Part shown: one piece after another, positions 24,611 through 33,873 of the stretch
How the letters are laid out: each line of letters begins with the position of its first letter
Position numbering within the stretch: the first letter of the stretch is position 1
Assembly (NCBI GenBank): GCA_002438845.1
Contig: DJRG01000002.1
Coordinates: forward strand, 1 to 40,132
Reading direction: 5' to 3'
From: Bacteroidales bacterium UBA6366
Lineage (GTDB): Bacteria; Bacteroidota; Bacteroidia; Bacteroidales; UBA932
Length of the DNA stretch: 40,132 bases
Position numbers and translations under genes: made by a program
Notes under the pieces: model-generated
What the model was told of the DNA's origin: nothing
The model's input: only the letters and a program-made list of their open reading frames with translations
Database searches by the model: none

Positions 24611-26005
24611 CTATTTGCCTTTTGTCCAGTATTCCTCGATTTCTTCCAGTGTCTTGCCGGTCGTTTCCGGAACCAGTCTCCACATTATGAGAAGGTAAGG
24701 GATGCACATGGCTGCGAACAGGAAGAAGGTGCCCGCTGGAGTGAGTGTCTCAAGCATCCAAGGTGTAAGCTGTCCGATCAGGTAGGTGCCGATCCAAAGA
24801 GCCAGCCCTGCGATGCTCATGGCGAGTCCGCGCACCCTGTTCGGGTACATCTCTGACAAAAGTACGAAAACTACCGCGCTTATGGAAATGGCAGTGCAGA
24901 AAACGTACAGAAGGAAGAACGCCAGCAGGAACCATGTCGGAAGTGCGGTGCCGAGACAGAAATACAAGCCGATCATCAGCAGGCAGAAAACCATTCCGGA
25001 CACACCCCAGTAGACCAGCTGCTTGCGGCCGACTTTGTCGATGATCAGCAGGGCGATGACCGTCGTGAGCATATTCACAACCCCGACCAAAACAGTCGAG
25101 AACATCGAACCCTCGCCGGACAAACCAGCGTCACTGAATATCTTAGGGCCGTAGTAAAGCACCGCGTTCACGCCCATGAACTGTCCGAGGATGGCGATGG
25201 CGCATCCGATCAGGACGGCCTTGAATATTCCCGGCTCCAGAAGGGTCTTCCACTCGGACTTGGTCTCTCCGGCGATGGAGGCCTTGGTCAGTTCGATTTG
25301 CCTGCTCACCTCTTCTTCGGATGTGAATATCCCGGACAGTATCTTCCTCGCCTTTCCGTCCCTGTGCTTGGTGATGAGCCAGCGCGGACTTTCAGGGATA
25401 AGGAATATCACGATGAGGAACAGCATGTCTGGGATCGTCTCGTAGCCGAGCATCCCTCTCCAGTACTCGGAGTTGAATATTCTTGTCCAAAGGTTGGTGG
25501 ATGTTGAGTTGACGTCCGCATCCTTTAGCACGAAGTAGTTGATCAGGTAGGCCATCAGGAAGCCTATCGTGATGGCGAGCTGGTAGAGCGACACGAGGGT
25601 GCCTCTTTTCTGCGCCGGAGCTATCTCGGAGATGTAAATCGGCGAGACGATGGAGACTATTCCTATTCCGAATCCGCCGATGATCCTGAAGAAAACCAAT
25701 TGGTTGAAATCCTTGCACACGGCGCAGCCTATCGCTGAGATACTGAACAACAATGCGGAGAAGATCATCGTCCTCTTCCTTCCAAGGTTGTCGCTCATCA
25801 TTCCGGCGATCATCACACCGAGTATCGAACCGATCAGGGCGCAGCCCACGTACCAACCTTCCGCTATTGTCGTCAGCTGGAACTGGTTCTTGACGATTTC
25901 GGTCGTGCCCGAGATCACAGCGGTGTCGTAGCCGAACAGGATTCCTCCAATCGCCGCCACCAAGGCCAGGAACACGACCCGACCCATGTTTATGCTTTTG
26001 TCCAT
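24611..26005 (-). CDS. Sugar-porter MFS transporter (XylE/GalP-like)
   Basis: 464 aa with about twelve hydrophobic segments. The sugar-porter signatures are all present: GGILFGYDTAVISG in TM1 (about 20-33), DNLGRKRTM in the loop after TM2, RIIGGFGIGIVSIVSPIYISEIAPAQKRG, PESPRWL before the central loop, GQFMGVNAVLYYGPKIF in TM7, and PETTGKTLEEIEEYW at the C-terminus. These porters move monosaccharides with protons across the inner membrane. It lies between the DUF4434 gene (3-bp gap) and the ROK gene (7-bp gap). A plausible cargo is the monosaccharide released by the adjacent locus, perhaps the substrate of the AGE enzyme. Confidence 0.95.
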   Translation of the reverse strand: MDKSINMGRVVFLALVAAIGGILFGYDTAVISGTTEIVKNQFQLTTIAEGWYVGCALIGSILGVMIAGMMSDNLGRKRTMIFSALLFSISAIGCAVCKDFNQLVFFRIIGGFGIGIVSIVSPIYISEIAPAQKRGTLVSLYQLAITIGFLMAYLINYFVLKDADVNSTSTNLWTRIFNSEYWRGMLGYETIPDMLFLIVIFLIPESPRWLITKHRDGKARKILSGIFTSEEEVSRQIELTKASIAGETKSEWKTLLEPGIFKAVLIGCAIAILGQFMGVNAVLYYGPKIFSDAGLSGEGSMFSTVLVGVVNMLTTVIALLIIDKVGRKQLVYWGVSGMVFCLLMIGLYFCLGTALPTWFLLAFFLLYVFCTAISISAVVFVLLSEMYPNRVRGLAMSIAGLALWIGTYLIGQLTPWMLETLTPAGTFFLFAAMCIPYLLIMWRLVPETTGKTLEEIEEYWTKGK

Positions 26006-26008
26006 AGC

Positions 26009-27112
26009 TTATCGTTTGTCAAAATATTCCATGTACCTGTCATAGAGATGTCCGGCCTGAAGATAGGCTGACTGAGGGCTCATGAAATGGGAGAACTCGA
26101 ACGTGATCGCCTTGTCGTAGCCGCAACGCTTGGCGGCTTCCAGCTTCATCCTCAATTTGTCGAACTTGATCGGCAGGAATCTGATCGGCATGTCGCGATC
26201 GAAACTTTCAGCGTTGGTCCAGCACTGCATCCCGTACCTGTCCGCAAGCTTCTTGTTGACAGTGAAGAACGCGTCCAGCTCGTCGTAGTCTATGTGGCCG
26301 TCCTGGAAGGCGCATGCGTCGACATATTCATGGATCCCGTCGAAGATTTCGTTCCATTCCCGCTCGTGCTGCTCGACTGAGACCGCCTGTTCTTTGGTGA
26401 GGTTCCCTCCTGCGGCATCGACTGCCTTCTTGCCGTCGATCCAAGGAGAAATGAAGGTAGGCAGCCCGCCGGAGACCTCTTTGCACTGGCGACCCATCGT
26501 GCGGAATGATTCGATCGCCCCCTTGGTGGCGCGGCTGATCTCTCCGCTGATGTACCATCCTCCGAAACTGTCGTACTTGCTTCCGTAGCGCTGCCAGATC
26601 TCGTCGATGACATATTTGTTCGCCTCGACTTCGTTTGACATGTCGCCTGTGTCCCAGTACTTTCCGGAATCGTACAGACCGAGCCAGAACTTCATCCCGT
26701 ATTTCTGGGCAAGGCGGCAGAACATGTCGATCAGGTCGGTCGAAGGCATGTAGCAGCCCTTCTTGAGAAGGTACGGCGAAGGGTAGGTGATGAACTTGCG
26801 GTAGCCGCAGCGGATGTCGATCACAGTGTCGATTCCCATTGCTTTCATGTACCTGAAATCAAGGTCCCATTCTTTCTCGCCCCAGTTCTGGTGAGGAATG
26901 TCGTGTGATATTTCATCGAGGAAGGTGCCGGTTATCGGTAGGGCATCGCCTTTAGGGACAATAAGCCTGCTTTCTATGTTGTCGTCAGCCTTGAGTCGGA
27001 TGTCTTTCCCGTTCTTGGAAGTGAGACTTGCAGCGTTTGCGGCAATCGGAGCGGCGACAGCGGTCGCTGCCGCGATGCCGGCTCTCTTCAGGAATGTTCT
27101 TCTGTCTGTCAT
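26009..27112 (-). CDS. Tat-exported DUF4434-like TIM-barrel protein
   Basis: 367 aa. The N-terminus (DRRTFLKRAGIAAATAVAA, then NAAS) is a twin-arginine signal, implying export in a folded state, perhaps with a cofactor. The body matches DUF4434-type putative glycosidase barrels: PITGTFLDEISHDIPHQNWG, WDLDFRYMKAMGIDTVIDI, LAQKYGMKFWLGLYDSG, FGGWYISGEI, LPTFISPW, VDACAFQDGHIDYDEL, and CWTNAESFD with FEFSHFMSP near the end. Acidic residues in WYISGE and AFQDGH are candidates for catalysis. It opens the leftward operon with the MFS and ROK genes. No activity can be assigned with certainty; the family label rests on recall of motif layout. Confidence 0.8.
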   Translation of the reverse strand: MTDRRTFLKRAGIAAATAVAAPIAANAASLTSKNGKDIRLKADDNIESRLIVPKGDALPITGTFLDEISHDIPHQNWGEKEWDLDFRYMKAMGIDTVIDIRCGYRKFITYPSPYLLKKGCYMPSTDLIDMFCRLAQKYGMKFWLGLYDSGKYWDTGDMSNEVEANKYVIDEIWQRYGSKYDSFGGWYISGEISRATKGAIESFRTMGRQCKEVSGGLPTFISPWIDGKKAVDAAGGNLTKEQAVSVEQHEREWNEIFDGIHEYVDACAFQDGHIDYDELDAFFTVNKKLADRYGMQCWTNAESFDRDMPIRFLPIKFDKLRMKLEAAKRCGYDKAITFEFSHFMSPQSAYLQAGHLYDRYMEYFDKR

Positions 27113-27137
27113 GGTGCTATTCGTTATGTAATTACTG

Positions 27138-27145
27138 CAAAGGTA
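27138..27145 (-). promoter_or_regulatory. -7 box of the leftward DUF4434-MFS-ROK operon
   Basis: TACCTTTG on the minus strand is an exact TAnnTTTG match, about 25 bp before the DUF4434 start. No good TTG is seen at -33, so activation by a protein is likely. Confidence 0.6.
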
Positions 27146-27211
27146 AGAATTTTATTTCTTAAATTTTTTATTAATTGAGAATTTAATTATTAAATATTTG
27201 AGAAAAAGTTA

Positions 27212-27219
27212 TACCTTTG
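27212..27219 (+). promoter_or_regulatory. -7 box of the rightward SusCD operon
   Basis: TACCTTTG, an exact TAnnTTTG match with a predicted start near 27226 and a leader of about 58 nt. With flanking bases it forms a perfect 10-bp inverted repeat (TACCTTTGCA) with the leftward box. No TTTG lies at the right spacing upstream, so the promoter may need an activator. Confidence 0.65.
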
Positions 27220-27283
27220 CAAAAACTATTGGGTTTATAGGGAGAAGTCGATAACACTATTATTAATAATAACGCATTCTTTT

Positions 27284-30200
27284 ATGAAAGCAACATCGAA
27301 TTTTTCATCCCCTTTCCTAAGGGCGGCGATTGTGTCGATACTTTCAGCATTCCTCTTTTCGGGGAATGCGTCGGCGCAGCCTTCTGTCAAGGGTAGGGTG
27401 ACAGACCAGAACGGAAATCCGCTTCCTGGCGTCTCTGTGGTTGTGGCCGGAACAATGAACGGCACGATGACCGGAGCTGACGGAAGTTATGTGATTTCAG
27501 TCAAGAAAGGACAGACACTTGAGTTCCAATGTCTGGGCTTGACATCATTCCAAAAACTGTGCGATGGCACAGTGCAGACTCTGAACGTAATCTTGAAGGA
27601 AGACACGACATCCCTTGACGAGGTTGTCGTGGTAGGTTACGGTACATCGAAGAAATCCTCACTGACTGGTGCGGTCTCCGCGATCAAGGGGGACGAGGTC
27701 CTGAAGGCTCCGGCCACGAATGTCTCTCAGATTCTCGCGGGCCGTCTTCCGGGCATTTCCTCCGTGCAGGAGTCCGGAGAGCCGGGACAGGACCAGGCGT
27801 CCCTGCGTCTGCGTGGTTCCATCTATGGAATCGCCTACGTTGTGGACGGATTCCCGGTCAACGACATCAATGACCTAAACCCTAACGACATCGAGAGCAT
27901 CTCGGTCCTCAAGGACGGTGCCTCCGCGGCCGTTTACGGTCTGAAAGGAGCAGGTGGTGTCATGATCATCACCACCAAGAGAGGCTCGAAGGAGAAGACC
28001 TCCATCACTTACGATGCCTCGTTCGGTGTGTCCATGAACGCCAATTTCCCTGAGTTCATGAACGGCCCGCAATTCGCCTACTATTATAATATGGCTGACA
28101 TGATGGATCAGCTGGCCAGCGGTGCCATCAAGGATCGCTCCGAGTACAATCCGTACTTCACCTCCGAGAATGTCGCCGCGATGACAAACGGTGATCCGAC
28201 CGATGGTTGGGACAACGTGAACTACATTGACAAGGTGTTCGGAACCGGTTTCACCCAGAAGCACAACGTGACTGTGACCGGCGGCAACGAAAAGGCCCGC
28301 TACTACACCTCCGTCGGCTACTTCGGACAGAACGGTAACATCGACAACTTCACCTACAAGCGCTACAACCTGCGCTCCAACATCGATTCCGACATCACCT
28401 CCAGACTGCATTTCAAGCTGGGCGTGTCCGGCACGATCGCCCACAGGGACACTCCTGCCTACGCTTCCGGTGGTACGGATGGTGGCTATAGCGAGATGGG
28501 CTGGCTGTCTATCGCCAACCAGACGATCATGATGCACCCTTATGTTCCTGAAAAGTACGAGGGAATGTACACCTCGACGATCAAGAAGAACACCTCGCTT
28601 CCCCAGAGCCCTCTTGCCGCCATCTACGAATCAGGCTACAAGAAGACTCGCTCCATGGATCTTTCCGTCAATGCCACTCTGGCCTATGACATTCCTGGTG
28701 TTGACGGCCTTGTGGCAAAGGTTTCGGGTGTCTATGACTGGAGCAACTCCTTCAACAAGAACCTCAACACTCCTTACAGCACAATGGCGTTTGTTGACGG
28801 GGCATATTCAAAGAAGAATGATCCGAGAGGTGTTGACAACGGCATCAACATAGGTGAGGGATCGTCATACTGGCAGCAGATGGTAGGTCAGGCGAGTCTT
28901 GAATATTCAAACATCTTCGGCAAACATTCCATTGAGGCGCTTGCCCTCATGGAGGTTCGTGACACCAAGAGCAACAGCCTTGCGGCCTACGCCAAGGATC
29001 TTCCGTTCGCGTCCCTTCCTGAGATCAGCCAAGGTACACCGACAAAGGATCCTGTCTCAGGCGGCAGCGGCGCCAGCAGAAGCGTGGGTGGAGTCTTCAG
29101 GCTCAAGTACAACTTCGCTGACAGGTATCTGGTTGAGCTTTCCGGACGTGAGGACGGTTCCTACCTCTTCAGCGGAATGGACAAGTACCGCTGGGGCTTC
29201 TTCCCGTCAGCCTCTGTTGCATGGAGAATCTCCAATGAGAGCTTCATGAAGTCAGTGGATTTCATCAATGACTTGAAAGTCAGAGCCTCTGTCGGAATGC
29301 TCGGTAATGACGGTGTTCCTGAATATGCCTTCCTCAGCACCTACTCACGTTACGGCTTCAAGGTCGGCTACAGAAATCCGGACGGAAGCACGACTTTCAA
29401 TCCTGCCTACAAACCGGATGTCGTCCCATCGCTTGATCTGTCATGGGAGCGTTACCTTTCCTACAACGTAGGTTTTGACGCCACACTTTGGAACGGTCTC
29501 CTTGGACTTGAGGTGGATGGTTTCTACAACTACACCTATGACATCCTGACCGGACAAGGCTCTGGATTCCCTGCCTCTATGGGTGGCTACTATCCTACCT
29601 ACATCAACTACCCGGCGATTGACGCCAAGGGTATCGACCTCATGATCACCCACAAGAACCAGTTCTCCCTTGCCGGAAAGCCGTTCTTCTATGGAGTGAG
29701 CGCCAGCCTTACATATTCAAAGACAAGGTGGATCAAGTACAAGGACAACCCTGAGGTCAGCGACAACAGAAAGATAGTCGGCAAGACCTACGGAGCCATC
29801 ACTGGATGGAAGACCGACGGTCTGTTCAGATCCGAGGAAGAGATCGACAACTCCGCATGGTGGGGCACCCGTCCTAACGTCGGTGACATCAAGTTCGTGG
29901 ACATCAACGGTGACGGAAAGATAGACTACGATGACTGGGGCTACTTCGGACGTTCCAACCGCCCTGAGCTCACATTCGGCCTCAACCTCAATTTCGAGTG
30001 GAACGGCTTCGATTTCAACGCTCAGTTCACCGGGGGCGCCCTTTTCGATGTCTCCCTTACAGGAACGTACTACAACGGCTACGATGACAACACCATCTGG
30101 ACCCAGACCTTCAAGGAGGGCGGAAACTCTCCTCTTTACCTTGTCGAGAACGCTTGGAGTATCGACAATCCTGACGGAACATTCCCACGCCTTACGCTTG

Positions 30201-30478
30201 GCTCTCCAGGACACGGAGGCGACAACGGTCTGAGCTGCTCATTCTGGTGGAGGGACGGTAAATATGTCCGTCTGAAATCGGCTCAGTTTGGTTATACCTT
30301 GCCTAAGAAGTGGATGAGCCATCTGAGCGTGTCTTCTCTCCGGTTGTTCGTCGAGGGACAGAACCTCTTCACCATCGATGGCCTGCCTAAGGGAATCGAC
30401 CCTGAGTCTCCAGGTGTGAACAACGGTTATTATCCTCAGCAGCGCCTCTTGATGGGTGGTGTGACATTATCATTCTAA
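27284..30478 (+). CDS. SusC/RagA-type TonB-dependent outer-membrane transporter
   Basis: 1064 aa, a full-length member. A signal peptide ends near NASAQ (32). A carboxypeptidase-like regulatory domain (about 34-105) has VKGRVTDQNGNPLPGVSVVV. The TonB box LDEVVVVGYGT (111-121) leads into the plug with LRLRGSIYGIAYVVDGFPVND, DIESISVLKDGASAAVYG and GVMIITTKRG. The beta-barrel fills the rest and ends in GVTLSF. SusC forms the channel that imports oligosaccharides captured by SusD, powered by TonB. It is first in the rightward operon, 14 bp before the SusD gene. Unlike the SusC at the left of the window it is intact. Confidence 0.97.
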   Translation: MKATSNFSSPFLRAAIVSILSAFLFSGNASAQPSVKGRVTDQNGNPLPGVSVVVAGTMNGTMTGADGSYVISVKKGQTLEFQCLGLTSFQKLCDGTVQTLNVILKEDTTSLDEVVVVGYGTSKKSSLTGAVSAIKGDEVLKAPATNVSQILAGRLPGISSVQESGEPGQDQASLRLRGSIYGIAYVVDGFPVNDINDLNPNDIESISVLKDGASAAVYGLKGAGGVMIITTKRGSKEKTSITYDASFGVSMNANFPEFMNGPQFAYYYNMADMMDQLASGAIKDRSEYNPYFTSENVAAMTNGDPTDGWDNVNYIDKVFGTGFTQKHNVTVTGGNEKARYYTSVGYFGQNGNIDNFTYKRYNLRSNIDSDITSRLHFKLGVSGTIAHRDTPAYASGGTDGGYSEMGWLSIANQTIMMHPYVPEKYEGMYTSTIKKNTSLPQSPLAAIYESGYKKTRSMDLSVNATLAYDIPGVDGLVAKVSGVYDWSNSFNKNLNTPYSTMAFVDGAYSKKNDPRGVDNGINIGEGSSYWQQMVGQASLEYSNIFGKHSIEALALMEVRDTKSNSLAAYAKDLPFASLPEISQGTPTKDPVSGGSGASRSVGGVFRLKYNFADRYLVELSGREDGSYLFSGMDKYRWGFFPSASVAWRISNESFMKSVDFINDLKVRASVGMLGNDGVPEYAFLSTYSRYGFKVGYRNPDGSTTFNPAYKPDVVPSLDLSWERYLSYNVGFDATLWNGLLGLEVDGFYNYTYDILTGQGSGFPASMGGYYPTYINYPAIDAKGIDLMITHKNQFSLAGKPFFYGVSASLTYSKTRWIKYKDNPEVSDNRKIVGKTYGAITGWKTDGLFRSEEEIDNSAWWGTRPNVGDIKFVDINGDGKIDYDDWGYFGRSNRPELTFGLNLNFEWNGFDFNAQFTGGALFDVSLTGTYYNGYDDNTIWTQTFKEGGNSPLYLVENAWSIDNPDGTFPRLTLGSPGHGGDNGLSCSFWWRDGKYVRLKSAQFGYTLPKKWMSHLSVSSLRLFVEGQNLFTIDGLPKGIDPESPGVNNGYYPQQRLLMGGVTLSF

Positions 30479-30492
30479 AAGAACAGCGTGAT

Positions 30493-32163
30493 ATGAAAAC
30501 TATAACAAAGAATCTGATTTTGACAGTGTCAGGAGTCGTTGTGGCGATGGGAATCTCTTCCTGCAACTCGTTCCTTGACATGACTCCGACCGACAGTGTC
30601 TCCGACAAGATGCTCTGGAAAACCACCCAGAACGCGGAGTACGGAGTGAATTACATCTACAGCTACATTCTGGACATGGCGGACGCAAACACCGGCCAGT
30701 GTGTGGCCGGAATGACCGACGCGCTCACCGACCAGCTCAAGTACGGTTCCTACAATTTCAACTCCCTCTGCTACATCCCAAGCGAAATCGCTTACGGTGG
30801 CTCAGTTCTTACAGCCAACTATGTGGCGGCTTACCTCGGCTACTGGGACACCATGTATGGAGCTGTCCGCAGAACCAATCAGGGTTTGAATTATCTGGAT
30901 AAGTACGGTGAGATGTCTGATGAGGACAAGACAAGGCTTTCAGCCGAGTTGAGGTTCATGCGTGCCTACTTCTATTTTGACCTCGTGAAAAGGTACAAGG
31001 ATGTGATCATCTATGACGAGGATCTGAGTGCCATCACGTCCAACAAGGGCCTGTCAACCGAGGAGGAAGGCTGGAACTTCATTGAGTCTGACCTTGAGTT
31101 CGCCGCCGCCAATCTGCCTGAGAAAGCGAATGCGAACGGCAGACTGGACAAAGGAACTGCCTACGCTTTCATGACAAGGGCCATGCTTTACGCCAAGCGT
31201 TACGACAAGGTGATCGCCGCCGCCGACAAGGTCAAGGAACTGGGGTATTCGCTCGTTTCGAACTATGCCGATGTCTTCAACGGCAACAACTCCGAGGTTA
31301 TCCTTGAATATGTCTTCAACTATGCGGACAACGTGACCCACAATTTCGACTTCTACTACACTCCGGGAGGTGACTACACCACCAGGGATGCTTCCGGTGG
31401 CGGCTACGGCACGCCTACCCAGGAAATTGTGGAATCTTATGAATATGCCGACGGAAGCGGTCTGCCTGACTGGTCTGCCTGGCATACCGGCGAAGGAACC
31501 AGCGAGAACCCTCCTTATGACCTTCTTGAGCCTCGTTTCCAGGCCTCCATCCTTTACAATGGAGCTGAGTGGAAAGGCCGCAAGATCGAGCCTTATGTAG
31601 GTGGCGCTGACGGTTGGTGCCAGTGGAATGTTGTAAAGGAGCCTAAGGGCAAGACCACCACAGGCTATTACCTGCGCAAGGGTGTGGATGAGACCCATGA
31701 TGTGATCGGCAGAAGAGAAAGCACCCAGCCGCTTGTCATCATCAGGTACGCTGAGGTCCTCCTGAACAAGGCCGAGGCCTGCTACCGCACCAATGACGCC
31801 GCGGGCGCCAATGCCGCTGTCAAGGAAATCCGTGCCCGTGTGGGCCTTCCTTACGCTGACAAAGCTGGAGACAATCTCTGGAATGCCATCCGTCAGGAGC
31901 GCAAGGTTGAACTTGCTTTCGAAGGCTTCTCGTACTGGGATCTCCGCAGATGGGGAGTGGCTCCGAACAACTATCCGGACGGACTTTCCGGCTATCAGGT
32001 TCACGGCCTGAAGATAGAGCCAGCCGACGCCGGCTTCATCTACACTTACGTTTCTGTTGACGACAAGGACCGCAACTACCCGGAGAAGATGAACAGATTC
32101 CCTCTCCAGGACAGCGAACTGTCAAGCAACACAGCAGTAGAACAATTCCCAGAATGGAAATAA
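30493..32163 (+). CDS. SusD/RagB-family surface glycan-binding lipoprotein
   Basis: 556 aa. The lipobox is GISSC with Cys24, followed by NSFLDMTPTDSVSDKMLW, the usual SusD opening. TPR-like helices carry INQGLNYLDKYGEMSDEDKTRLSAELRFMRAYFYFDLVKRYK. The C-terminal RagB/SusD motifs IRYAEVLLNKAEACYRTNDAAGANAAVKEIRARVGLP, then RQERKVELAFEGFSYWDLRRW and FPLQDSELSSN are unmistakable. It acts with the SusC upstream as the lid of the importer. Aromatic-rich loops are frequent but a ligand cannot be inferred. Confidence 0.97.
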   Translation: MKTITKNLILTVSGVVVAMGISSCNSFLDMTPTDSVSDKMLWKTTQNAEYGVNYIYSYILDMADANTGQCVAGMTDALTDQLKYGSYNFNSLCYIPSEIAYGGSVLTANYVAAYLGYWDTMYGAVRRTNQGLNYLDKYGEMSDEDKTRLSAELRFMRAYFYFDLVKRYKDVIIYDEDLSAITSNKGLSTEEEGWNFIESDLEFAAANLPEKANANGRLDKGTAYAFMTRAMLYAKRYDKVIAAADKVKELGYSLVSNYADVFNGNNSEVILEYVFNYADNVTHNFDFYYTPGGDYTTRDASGGGYGTPTQEIVESYEYADGSGLPDWSAWHTGEGTSENPPYDLLEPRFQASILYNGAEWKGRKIEPYVGGADGWCQWNVVKEPKGKTTTGYYLRKGVDETHDVIGRRESTQPLVIIRYAEVLLNKAEACYRTNDAAGANAAVKEIRARVGLPYADKAGDNLWNAIRQERKVELAFEGFSYWDLRRWGVAPNNYPDGLSGYQVHGLKIEPADAGFIYTYVSVDDKDRNYPEKMNRFPLQDSELSSNTAVEQFPEWK

Positions 32164-32174
32164 TCTCGACTAAT

Positions 32175-33869
32175 ATGAAGAAAATCAACATATTGCTTGC
32201 GGCGTTCACCCTCTTCTTGGCGGCTTCGTGCCATAGCCCTGAATATGTAGAATCGACCGCTGAGCGTCAGAATCTTACAAGTTTCGAGGCGTTCTTCACT
32301 TTCGGCCCGTACATTGACCAGTCAATGTGCAAGTTGGACATCACTGACGAGAACGCTGACAGATTCGTTATCCCGGTTCCATGGTTTTTCCCTGAGACAT
32401 CGGACAACGAGACCACTCCTTACATGACTAAGGTCAGGGTGCAGGCTGCCATACAGCCGAACTGTACCATCGAGCCTGCCATGACACTTCTGGATTTGAC
32501 CAAGGAGAACATATTCAAGTTCACCAATGCAAGGGGAGAGAGCAGAAACATCTGCATCACCGGTGAGAGGGTCAAGTCAAAGGCTTGCGACATCCTTGTC
32601 TTCTCTTTGGACGAGCCGGCTATCTCCGGAATCGTGGACAAGAACAAGAAGACAGTCACACTTGTCTCCGCAGAGGATCTGAGCGCCTGCACGGCGGCTG
32701 TTCAGGTCTCGGCTCATGCCACGATCTCTCCGGATCCTTCGACTCCGCAGGACTACAACAACGGTGTGAAGTTCACGGTGACTGCGCATGACGGAAAGAC
32801 GACTTCTGAATATACCGTCATCAAGACCGTCCCTGAGAAGATTGACAAGGGCTTCGACAAGTCCACCCTTGAGGCATTGTTCAATTTCGAGCCTGTCAGC
32901 ATGGTCGGACTTCCTGCCTACAACGCCGCTGACATCTATCCAAGCATGGCGGTAACAGGTGGCAAACTGGTGTTCTGCACAGGCAGCGGTGTTCCGGTTT
33001 ATCTGAACGGCATCACTGGAGTGAAGGAAGGACAGATCAACGATGGAGGTGTCTCACCGGCTGCCATTACGAACGATGAGGCTGAAAATCTGATTCTTTG
33101 CAACCACGTTGATGGTGGTGGCGAGTTCAAGATCTGGAAGACCTCCTCCGTGAAGACCGCTCCGGAGCTGTTCCATTCATTCATCAACAGCACTGACCTC
33201 CCTATGGGATATTCAATAAAGGTCATTGGTAACATTGACGCGGACGCAGTGATTGACATCACCAACGAGGGTATCGCTGGCGTGACATCCGCAAGCAAAG
33301 TGACCAGAGTCACCGTCACAGGCGGAACAGTCGCTGATGTGTCAGTCCTTGACATTTCCGGATCCGGTCTTGCATGGGGCAGCGCTCCTGTCAACAACAC
33401 CGATGCTGTCGCTGTGGCTCCTTCCAAGGATGCGTCCATGTTCCTGTCCTACTACGATCCTAACGTCCTCAATCACGTCGCAGCCGATGGAACGCTCAAG
33501 GCCGCTCTGCCGTTCAACAATGGATCATCATGGGGCTTGGATGTCAACAACCTTGATTCCAAGAGGTTCAACAACGCCACTTACATGTCTCTGTTTGTGG
33601 TCAGCCACTTCCCTCACTGGGGACTTGGTCCGGCTCTCTACCTGTACGACATCTCCGATCCTACGGCTCTGTCCGGAAACTTGAACGAGACAACATCCAT
33701 CGTTCTGGGCAATGAGTCAATTGACTGGTTCCAGAAGGCTGACGCCGGAATGGCTGCAGGTGATGTGATTCTGGCTCCGACCAAGGACGGATTCAAGATG
33801 TATCTCTATTACTATGACCAGAATGCCGGCGTGCTCGGAGGGTACTCGGTTGACTGCATAAAGAAATAG
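32175..33869 (+). CDS. SusE-position surface lipoprotein, DUF5018-like
   Basis: 564 aa from the ATG at 32175, which gives MKKINILLAAFTLFLAASC with lipobox Cys19; the frame is open 7 codons further upstream. Two Ig-like stretches come first (about 30-210), with SFEAFFTFGPYIDQSMCKLDI and YNNGVKFTVTAHDGKTTSEY. A C-terminal propeller-like half follows (about 245-564), with YPSMAVTGGKLVFCTG, WGSAPVNNTDAVAVAPSKDASMFLSYYD and FPHWGLGPALYLYDISDP. The arrangement fits DUF5018-type lipoproteins found after SusCD, which probably bind glycan at the surface. The family name is from memory; the lipoprotein and operon role are well supported. The C-terminal half is related to that of the BACON protein two genes on. 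Confidence 0.75.
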   Translation: MKKINILLAAFTLFLAASCHSPEYVESTAERQNLTSFEAFFTFGPYIDQSMCKLDITDENADRFVIPVPWFFPETSDNETTPYMTKVRVQAAIQPNCTIEPAMTLLDLTKENIFKFTNARGESRNICITGERVKSKACDILVFSLDEPAISGIVDKNKKTVTLVSAEDLSACTAAVQVSAHATISPDPSTPQDYNNGVKFTVTAHDGKTTSEYTVIKTVPEKIDKGFDKSTLEALFNFEPVSMVGLPAYNAADIYPSMAVTGGKLVFCTGSGVPVYLNGITGVKEGQINDGGVSPAAITNDEAENLILCNHVDGGGEFKIWKTSSVKTAPELFHSFINSTDLPMGYSIKVIGNIDADAVIDITNEGIAGVTSASKVTRVTVTGGTVADVSVLDISGSGLAWGSAPVNNTDAVAVAPSKDASMFLSYYDPNVLNHVAADGTLKAALPFNNGSSWGLDVNNLDSKRFNNATYMSLFVVSHFPHWGLGPALYLYDISDPTALSGNLNETTSIVLGNESIDWFQKADAGMAAGDVILAPTKDGFKMYLYYYDQNAGVLGGYSVDCIKK

Positions 33870-33873
33870 CGGT

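Larger units (their letters stand above)
27113..27283. promoter_or_regulatory. Shared divergent control region of the glycan locus
   Basis: 171 bp, with an AT-rich core (27146-27211) between two mirror-image -7 boxes. TTCTTAAAT (around 27156) and ATTTGAGAA (around 27196) form an imperfect inverted repeat, and TTGAGAA occurs twice (about 27175 and 27198). These are candidate sites for the ROK regulator. Confidence 0.45.

Noticed and set aside
31054..32004. Open frame of 316 codons (-) opposite susD
   Set aside because: It is antisense to conserved SusD motifs and shows no domain of its own.
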